From an uncultured Eubacteriales bacterium (GTDB taxonomy: Bacteria; Bacillota; Clostridia; Oscillospirales; Oscillospiraceae), in contig ONVR01000212.1 in the NCBI GenBank assembly GCA_900321335.1, positions 1 through 5,244 on the forward strand: DNA of 5,244 nt. The letters are read 5' to 3'. Shown piece after piece: positions 1 through 4,165 of the stretch (the stretch's first letter is position 1; each line of letters starts with the position of its first letter). A program made the position numbers and the translations under genes. The notes beneath the pieces were generated by a model. The model was not told where the DNA came from, searched no databases, and saw only the letters and a program-made list of their open reading frames with translations.

Positions 1-329
1 CCGCTCTTGTATCCGGCAACCGCGCCGCTCACCCGGAGCACCGTGGCGATGTACAGCAGCTCCGCGGGATTGAGCGCGCCGCCCATATCCGCCCGTCTGA
101 CGGAGCCCGTAATGTCCCGGATCCCGCCGAAGGAGGGGCTGCCCCGGGTCTCCATGAGTTTTTTGACGGCGCTGGTCTGCTCCATCAGGTCTCTGACCGT
201 CTCCAGATCCGTCTCGGGCACCAGGGCGGCGATGGCCTGTTTGGCTCCCTCGCTGCCCGCCTCCTCGGCGAGCATGGCGAGCACCGCCGGCAGCTCCAGC
301 GTGATACACGATTTCTCAAAAAATGTCAT
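1..329 (-). CDS. mutS2: Endonuclease MutS2, N-terminal fragment (runs off left edge)
   Basis: The first 109 codons of a MutS2 protein are visible; the rest (normally close to 780 residues in total) lies beyond base 1. Family hallmarks are the opening leucine-rich helix (L11 to A24), a helical stretch with the MutS2-like pattern PETDLETVRDLMEQTSA (38-54), the motif FGGIRDI (67-73), and GGALNPAELLYIATVLR (83-99), where other MutS2 proteins have a GG-L-P-ELL-I pattern. This is the MutS-type core/clamp start; the ATPase, KOW and Smr nuclease domains cannot be seen. MutS2 is known as an anti-recombination factor, and in Bacillus subtilis also as a ribosome-collision rescue factor (RqcU). The ATG at 329 is chosen because the family N-terminus begins there; an AGGT about 8 nt upstream is a modest ribosome binding site. 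It starts 27 nt after recO stops, so co-transcription is likely. Identification is confident; completeness is unknown. Confidence 0.93.
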   Translation of the reverse strand, partial: MTFFEKSCITLELPAVLAMLAEEAGSEGAKQAIAALVPETDLETVRDLMEQTSAVKKLMETRGSPSFGGIRDITGSVRRADMGGALNPAELLYIATVLRVSGAVAGYKS

Positions 330-356
330 AGGATCTACCTGTTTTCTTTCTCTTCG

Positions 357-1091
357 TTATAAGCTGTGATAAAAGCCCAGGGTGGAAAAGCCCCGGTCCA
401 GCTGGGTCGTCACATACTGCTCGCAGGCCCGGCCGAGGCGTGAGGCCGCCTCAGGCCCCACAGTAAAGGCGTACAGCCGCTTTCTGTCGCAGCTGACGAT
501 ATAGCGCATGGCCTCCAGAGAACTCTGGCACAGCACCGCTGAAACCAGACTGCCGCTTTTGCAGTCCCGGCAGCGCACCGTTCCGTTCTCCAGATCCAGC
601 CGGGGATGATCCACGTCCGGTCTGCCGCAGACACAGCACCCCTCCAGAGCCGGGGCAAAGCCCGCGTGACACATGAGCCGCAGCTCAAAGGCCGCCTTGA
701 CGATGGCCTCCGGCTTCTTCTCCTGCCCCAGGGCATACAGGGCGTTGAGCCCCAGAGAGAGGATCTCCGGGTTCGGCGCCTCGTCGGACACCGCCTCCAG
801 CAGCTCGCAGAAGTAGGCCCCCAGAGCCGCCCGTTCCAGCTCGTCCGACAGGCCGGAAAAGCTCTCGATGCATTGTGCCTCCGTCAGGGTCCACCGGTCC
901 CGGTTATGGCTCAGGGTCATGTCGGAAAAGGCAAACAGCTGGGTCGCCGCGGCGATCCTGCTGCCCTTCCGCCGGGCGCCCTTGGCCGAGACCGTAATGC
1001 GTCCCTCGTCCGGGGTCAGCACGGTCAGGATCTTGCTGGTCTCCTTATAGACCACTTCCCGCAGGACAAGTCCTTTTGTATTTATGTACAT
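357..1091 (-). CDS. recO: DNA repair protein RecO
   Basis: This 244-residue protein has the usual RecO length and layout. The N-terminal OB-fold is at about residues 1-80 and opens with the typical TKGLVLREVVYKETSKILTV-like strand pair followed by GRITVSAKGARRKGSR (30-45). A helical domain follows. A four-cysteine zinc site is seen as C152-x-x-C155 (inside GCCVCGRPD) and C174-x-x-C177 (inside CRDC). RecO binds single-stranded DNA and SSB and works with RecR to load RecA during RecF-pathway gap repair; it is cytoplasmic. The ATG at 1091 is preceded by AGGTG with 5 nt spacing, and the N-terminal sequence begins where the family does. It lies 22 nt after yqzL and 27 nt before mutS2. Placement after era and yqzL is the standard Firmicute arrangement. 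Nothing appears broken. Confidence 0.96.
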   Translation of the reverse strand: MYINTKGLVLREVVYKETSKILTVLTPDEGRITVSAKGARRKGSRIAAATQLFAFSDMTLSHNRDRWTLTEAQCIESFSGLSDELERAALGAYFCELLEAVSDEAPNPEILSLGLNALYALGQEKKPEAIVKAAFELRLMCHAGFAPALEGCCVCGRPDVDHPRLDLENGTVRCRDCKSGSLVSAVLCQSSLEAMRYIVSCDRKRLYAFTVGPEAASRLGRACEQYVTTQLDRGFSTLGFYHSL

Positions 1092-1094
1092 ATG

Positions 1095-1101
1095 CTCACC
1101 T
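1095..1101 (-). promoter_or_regulatory. Shine-Dalgarno of recO
   Basis: The minus strand reads AGGTGAG directly before the recO ATG at 1091, with AGGTG placed 5 nt away. It lies two bases 3' of a GC-rich inverted repeat, so RNA structure could affect its use. Confidence 0.75.
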
Positions 1102-1103
1102 GC

Positions 1104-1138
1104 CGGCGGCCTGTCAGACGTTTGCCCGGGGGCCGCCG
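1104..1138 (-). promoter_or_regulatory. GC-rich inverted repeat between yqzL 3' end and recO
   Basis: The arms CGGCGGCC (minus strand, 1138-1131) and GGCCGCCG (1111-1104) are perfect 8-nt inverted repeats around a 19-nt loop that contains the yqzL stop codon (1116-1114). The 3' arm ends two bases before the recO Shine-Dalgarno. No T-run follows, so it is not an intrinsic terminator. A possible role is to tie recO translation to passage of ribosomes through yqzL; this is inference, and a chance repeat in GC-rich DNA is possible. Confidence 0.35.
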
Positions 1139-1251
1139 CTGTTCTTCTTCTGTTTCCGGTTTTTCTCCCGGCCTTTGCTGGTTGCGTAGCGCAGATAGCT
1201 CTCCACGCTGCCGGTGGCCCAGAATTCCCGCCACAGATTTTCTTCCTTCAC
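1114..1251 (-). CDS. yqzL: YqzL family small protein (45 aa, GTG start)
   Basis: A short frame of 45 codons lies between era and recO, the exact position of yqzL in Bacillus and many clostridia. It starts with GTG at 1251 and ends with TGA at 1116-1114. The core WREFWATGSVESYLRY (7-22) fits the YqzL pattern of an aromatic-rich segment, then TGS, then a YL-Y element. After it comes a strongly basic tail (about residues 26-39, with many K and R) that is not obviously part of the short Bacillus form. The start is decided by an excellent Shine-Dalgarno AGGAGG at 1264-1259, 7 nt before the GTG; no in-frame ATG is available. The function of the family is not known. It has no signal peptide or membrane segment and should be cytoplasmic. 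A 72-codon ATG frame covering the same bases in another phase lacks family similarity and is rejected. Context and motif together make the call fairly secure. Confidence 0.85.
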   Translation of the reverse strand: MKEENLWREFWATGSVESYLRYATSKGREKNRKQKKNSGGPRANV

Positions 1252-1258
1252 AGCCGTC

Positions 1259-1264
1259 CCTCCT
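1259..1264 (-). promoter_or_regulatory. Shine-Dalgarno of yqzL
   Basis: The minus strand reads AGGAGG here, 7 nt before the GTG at 1251. It is a consensus ribosome binding site and the main reason for choosing a GTG start for this 45-codon gene. Confidence 0.85.
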
Positions 1265-1277
1265 GTCCGGGATTATT

Positions 1278-1298
1278 GTTTCCCGATCCGGGAGAAAC
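1278..1298 (-). promoter_or_regulatory. Small hairpin in the era-yqzL gap
   Basis: In the 70-nt gap the minus-strand RNA can form GUUU plus CCCG pairing with CGGG plus AAAC: 8 base pairs with a two-base bulge and a three-base GAU loop. It is followed by AAUAAU rather than a U-run, so a rho-independent terminator is unlikely. It may be a processing or stability element, or nothing. No convincing -35/-10 pair was seen in the gap. Confidence 0.35.
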
Positions 1299-1321
1299 AT
1301 GACTGGAAGGATCTGTCTGCC

Positions 1322-2212
1322 CTATTCCGTATAGCCGAAATTCCTGATCATGGAGGCGCTGTCCCGCCAGTTTTCCTTGACCTTGACCCAGGTCTGCAGA
1401 AACACTTTCGTGCCCATGAAGTTTTCGATGTCCTCCCGGGCAAGCTGTCCGATCTTCTTGAGCATGGCGCCTTTTTTGCCGATGATCATACCCTTGTGAC
1501 TGTCCTTTTCACAGTAAATGGTCACGTCCAGATCGATCACGCCGCTGTCTCGCTCGGAGAATTTGGTGACCTCCACCGCCGTGCCGTGGGGCACTTCCCG
1601 GTCCAGGCACAGCAGCAGCTTCTCCCGAACGATCTCCGCCACGATCTGGCGCTCGGGCTGATCGGTGATCATGCCGTCGGGAAACAGCTGGGGTCCCTCC
1701 TGTCCGAACTTCTCCAGCTCGTCAAGAACCTCCTCCACCCCGTCTCCCGTCCGGGCGGAAATGGGGATCACCGCCTGGAACTCCATCTGCCTGGTGTATT
1801 CGGCGATCACGTCCAGGACCACCTCTTTGTTCTCAAGCTTGTCCACCTTGTTGACGATCAGCACGGCGGGCACGCCCACGGACCGGATCTTTTCCATCAG
1901 CAGCTGCTCCTGGGTGCCCACGTGGGCGATGGGCTCCACCACCAGCGCCACGGCGTCCACGTCGGCCACGCTGCTGTTGACCACCTTGACCATGTAGTCC
2001 CCCAGGCGGTTTCTGGCCTTGTGAAACCCCGGCGTGTCCACCAGGACGATCTGGGTCTCGTTGCGGTTGACCACCCCGAAGATCCGGTTCCGGGTGGTCT
2101 GGGGTTTATTGGTCACGATGGAGATCTTCTCCCCGGTCAGGGCGTTGGTCAGGGTGGATTTGCCCACGTTGGGCCGCCCCGCCAGGGCGATCATTGCCGT
2201 TTTGTTGATCAT
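1322..2212 (-). CDS. era: GTPase Era, 16S rRNA maturation/30S assembly
   Basis: A complete 296-residue Era. The GTPase domain shows G1 GRPNVGKS (12-19), the G2 region PQTTRNRI (37-44), G3 DTPG (59-62), G4 NKVD (121-124) and G5 ISA (151-153). The linker signature GPQLFPDGMITDQPER spans 173-188. The C-terminal KH domain has the RNA-binding loop GMIIGKKGAMLKKIG (241-255) and the typical ending around FLQTWVKVKENW (271-282). Era binds the 3' end of 16S rRNA and couples GTP hydrolysis to small-subunit maturation; it is cytoplasmic and membrane-associated. The ATG at 2212 overlaps the dgkA stop as ATGA. AAAGGTGA (2226-2219) inside the dgkA end gives it the best ribosome binding site of the four overlapping junctions. 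Length, motifs and context all agree, and nothing is missing. A gap of 70 nt separates it from yqzL, the largest gap in the window. Confidence 0.98.
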   Translation of the reverse strand: MINKTAMIALAGRPNVGKSTLTNALTGEKISIVTNKPQTTRNRIFGVVNRNETQIVLVDTPGFHKARNRLGDYMVKVVNSSVADVDAVALVVEPIAHVGTQEQLLMEKIRSVGVPAVLIVNKVDKLENKEVVLDVIAEYTRQMEFQAVIPISARTGDGVEEVLDELEKFGQEGPQLFPDGMITDQPERQIVAEIVREKLLLCLDREVPHGTAVEVTKFSERDSGVIDLDVTIYCEKDSHKGMIIGKKGAMLKKIGQLAREDIENFMGTKVFLQTWVKVKENWRDSASMIRNFGYTE

Positions 2213-2694
2213 TTCTTATCACCTTTATCCGTTTTGTTATCCAGCCCCAGAGAAAAGACCAGACTGCAAATGAGCCAGAGGGCACCGATCAGCCAGCCCG
2301 CGGCGCTGCCCGCGAAGTGTCCGGCAAACCGCTGCCGGTATGCCGGGGTGCCCAGCAGCAGGAGCAGCCACACCGCCGCGGAGACGGCCGCCATGACCAG
2401 GACGGCTCCCGCCGCCGCGTCCTTGCAGCGCCGGATCTGCTCGTCCCGCTCCCGGCTCACCCGGTCGCAGAGGTTCTCTATTGCCGTATTGACCAGCTCC
2501 AGCCCCATCACCGCGCCGCAGCAGATCAGCTCCAGGGCCCAATGGGCCGGGGCAAGGCCCTGCCAGATCCCGCAGATCACCACAAAAGCCACCGCGCACA
2601 GGTGGATGCGCATGTTGCGCTCTGTGCGTATCGTCTCCCACACGCCGGCGCCGGCGCAGCGGAAGCTTCTCAAAAGCCGTCTGAGGGCCTTCAT
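2209..2694 (-). CDS. dgkA: Undecaprenol/diacylglycerol kinase family membrane protein, with C-terminal extension
   Basis: A 161-residue integral membrane protein of the DgkA family. In Gram-positives this family mainly phosphorylates undecaprenol, feeding the lipid carrier pool for cell wall synthesis. Visible family motifs are SFRCAGAGVW (10-19), ERNMRIH (25-31), the catalytic ELVNTAIEN (66-74; E66, N69 and E73 match E. coli E69, N72 and E76) and KDAAAGAVLV (91-100). Membrane segments fall at about 32-48, 52-72 and 93-115. A fourth hydrophobic stretch (about 131-150) and a charged tail (LDNKTDKGDKK) follow; the usual Gram-positive protein ends after the third segment at around 120-130 residues. 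The gene overlaps ybeY by 4 nt at its start and era by 4 nt at its end. Its own ribosome binding site is weak (GGAG, 11 nt away), suggesting coupling to ybeY translation. In B. subtilis dgkA sits in the same place, next to ybeY. Substrate preference cannot be read from the sequence. Confidence 0.94.
   Translation of the reverse strand: MKALRRLLRSFRCAGAGVWETIRTERNMRIHLCAVAFVVICGIWQGLAPAHWALELICCGAVMGLELVNTAIENLCDRVSRERDEQIRRCKDAAAGAVLVMAAVSAAVWLLLLLGTPAYRQRFAGHFAGSAAGWLIGALWLICSLVFSLGLDNKTDKGDKK
2219..2226 (-). promoter_or_regulatory. Shine-Dalgarno of era, inside dgkA
   Basis: The minus strand reads AAAGGTGA within the last codons of dgkA, with AGGTG 7 nt before the era ATG. Era can therefore recruit ribosomes itself despite the stop/start overlap, unlike dgkA and phoH, whose sites are weak. 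Confidence 0.7.
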
Positions 2695-3179
2695 AGCGCC
2701 AGACGCTCCATGACCGCCTCTTCGTGGCGGCGCATCCGCCGCTTTTCCTCTCCCTCGTCCATATGGTCGTAGCCCAGCAGATGCATCACGGAATGCACCA
2801 GCAGATATGCCAGCTCCCGCCGTCTGCTGTGGCCGTATTCCAGCGCCTGGGCCCGGATGTGATCCACAGAGATCACGATATCCCCGATGGGCAGAAGCCC
2901 CGTGTTCCGGTCCAGATCCGTGATCTCGGCGTCAAAGGCCTCCGGCACAAAGTTCTGCAGCGGAAAGGACAGCACGTCCGTAGCCCGGTCCACCGAGCGG
3001 AATTCCCGGTTGATCCGGTGGATCGCTTCGTCCCCGGTGATCAGCACGCTGACCTCGCACTGGAGAAAAACCCCCTCGCAGTCCAAGGCCGCGTCGATAC
3101 ACTTGCGGATAAACGGCTCGGAAAACACACGGCTGTAACAGCCGTCGTCATAGGTTATTAGGATTTTATGTCGGATCAT
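2691..3179 (-). CDS. ybeY: Endoribonuclease YbeY, rRNA maturation factor
   Basis: A complete 162-residue YbeY. The metal-binding signature HxxxHxxGxDH is present as HSVMHLLGYDH, with H129, H133 and H139 as zinc ligands. The conserved upstream block REFRSVDRATDVLSFP (58-73) and the strand LPIGDIVIS (96-104) are also intact. YbeY is a zinc-dependent single-strand RNase involved in 16S rRNA 3'-end processing and 70S quality control, and in E. coli it works with Era; the nearby era gene fits this. The ATG at 3179 overlaps the phoH stop as ATGA. An AGGGGA (3192-3187) about 8 nt upstream supports this start. The first few codons are AT-rich and are followed by a small palindrome. All key residues are present. 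Confidence 0.97.
   Translation of the reverse strand: MIRHKILITYDDGCYSRVFSEPFIRKCIDAALDCEGVFLQCEVSVLITGDEAIHRINREFRSVDRATDVLSFPLQNFVPEAFDAEITDLDRNTGLLPIGDIVISVDHIRAQALEYGHSRRRELAYLLVHSVMHLLGYDHMDEGEEKRRMRRHEEAVMERLAL
3129..3145. repeat. Short palindrome early in ybeY
   Basis: ACGGCTG and CAGCCGT form a perfect 7-bp inverted repeat around a three-base loop, falling within codons 12-17 of ybeY. On the transcribed strand it is followed by GTGTGTTTTCC, which is too poor in T to be a terminator. Whether the RNA hairpin matters is unknown. Confidence 0.3.
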
Positions 3180-4165
3180 CTTTTCTTCCCCTGCCCTCTG
3201 GCATCTCCCGGTTTTTTGTTTTCAAACTGCTCGTAGGCGTTGATGATCCGCTGGACCAGCACATGGCGCACCACATCCTGGGCGGAGAAGCGGCAGATGG
3301 CGATATCCTCTACCCCCTCCAGGACCCGCATGGCCTCCTTCAGGCCGCTGGTCTTGTCCGCCGGCAGGTCGATCTGGGTGATATCGCCGGTAATGACGAT
3401 CTTGGAGCCGAAGCCCAGCCGGGTGAGAAACATCTTCATCTGCTCCCGGGAGGTATTCTGGGCCTCGTCGAGGATGATAAAGGAGTCGTCCAGGGTCCGG
3501 CCGCGCATATAGGCAAGGGGCGCCACCTCGATATTGCCCTTTTCCAGATACTTGGCATAGGTCTCCGCCCCCAGCATATCGAACAGGGCATCGTACAGCG
3601 GCCGCAGGTAGGGGTCCACCTTGCTCTGAAGATCTCCCGGCAGAAAGCCCAGCCGCTCCCCCGCCTCCACGGCGGGACGGGTCAGGATGATCCGGTTGAC
3701 CTGCTTGGCCCGGAAGGCCGCCACCGCCTGAGCCACTGCCAGGTAGGTCTTGCCCGTTCCCGCGGGGCCGATCCCCAGGGTGACGGTGTTGTTCCGGATG
3801 GCGTCCACATACCGCTTCTGGCCGATGGTCTTGGCCTTGATGGGTTTTCCCTTGGCCGTGACGCAGATCACGTCCTTGGAGATGTTGTCGATCTTGTCGT
3901 CCTGTCCGTTTTTGACCAGCTGGATGATATAGCGGACGTTGCCCGCGTCGATGTTCTCCCCCTTGGCCGCCAGGGACAGCAGTCCCTGGATCGCCCGCTC
4001 GGCGTACAGCACCTCCTCGGCCTCTCCGATGATCTTCAGCTCCGAATCCCGGTTGGCCACCTTCACGTGAAACTCGTCCTCAATAAAGCGGATATTCTCA
4101 TCAAAGGACCCGAACACGTTGATCACGTGCTCCATACGGTCCACACTTACGGTTTTCTCTATCAT
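3176..4165 (-). CDS. phoH: PhoH family ATPase (PhoH/PhoL type)
   Basis: A 329-residue PhoH-like protein of normal length. The N-terminal part (about 1-70) is the KH-like module found in PhoH/PhoL proteins. The P-loop ATPase domain follows: Walker A GPAGTGKT (133-140), the family block LTRPAVEAGERLGFLPGDL (161-179), YMRGRTLDDSF (219-229), Walker B IILDEAQNT (230-238) and GDITQIDLP (260-268), ending with the conserved FSAQDVVRHVLVQRII (293-308). The tail from about 315 is basic and low in complexity. PhoH proteins are cytoplasmic ATPases thought to act on RNA; linkage to ybeY is widespread and suggests a shared RNA or ribosome role, but the exact activity is not established. The ATG at 4165 is preferred because the family begins near MIEKTVSV; an in-frame ATG 26 codons upstream (4243) would add a non-conserved stretch overlapping yqfD. 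It overlaps yqfD and ybeY by 4 nt each. Confidence 0.96.
   Translation of the reverse strand: MIEKTVSVDRMEHVINVFGSFDENIRFIEDEFHVKVANRDSELKIIGEAEEVLYAERAIQGLLSLAAKGENIDAGNVRYIIQLVKNGQDDKIDNISKDVICVTAKGKPIKAKTIGQKRYVDAIRNNTVTLGIGPAGTGKTYLAVAQAVAAFRAKQVNRIILTRPAVEAGERLGFLPGDLQSKVDPYLRPLYDALFDMLGAETYAKYLEKGNIEVAPLAYMRGRTLDDSFIILDEAQNTSREQMKMFLTRLGFGSKIVITGDITQIDLPADKTSGLKEAMRVLEGVEDIAICRFSAQDVVRHVLVQRIINAYEQFENKKPGDARGQGKKR
3187..3192 (-). promoter_or_regulatory. Shine-Dalgarno of ybeY, inside phoH
   Basis: The minus strand reads AGGGGA in the final codons of phoH, about 8 nt before the ybeY ATG at 3179. It supports that ATG as the start. Confidence 0.6.

Noticed and set aside
330..356. TATAAC-like -10 between recO and mutS2
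   Set aside because: The sequence TATAAC overlaps the recO stop, but no -35-like hexamer is found at 16-18 nt, and the gap is only 27 nt.
7..369. A 120-codon plus-strand frame at the left edge
   Set aside because: It is Ser/Ala/Pro-rich and antisense to the recognisable MutS2 N-terminus.
1082..1300. A 72-codon ATG frame on the minus strand between era and recO
   Set aside because: It overlaps yqzL in another phase, runs into recO, is rich in Arg/Glu/Pro without a family pattern, and lacks the good ribosome binding site that the GTG-start frame has.
606..1334. A 242-codon plus-strand frame across recO and yqzL
   Set aside because: Antisense to recO, which has its OB-fold and zinc cysteines intact; the product is not protein-like.
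2643..2656. 14-bp GC palindrome in dgkA
   Set aside because: It comes from alternating GCC and GGC codons for Ala-Gly-Ala-Gly in a conserved part of the protein; likely a by-product of GC-rich codon choice.
1214..2713. A 499-codon open frame on the plus strand across era and dgkA
   Set aside because: It is antisense to genes with complete family motifs, and its translation is a His/Leu/Gly/Asp-rich low-complexity product typical of the complement of GC-rich coding DNA. No plausible domain was seen.
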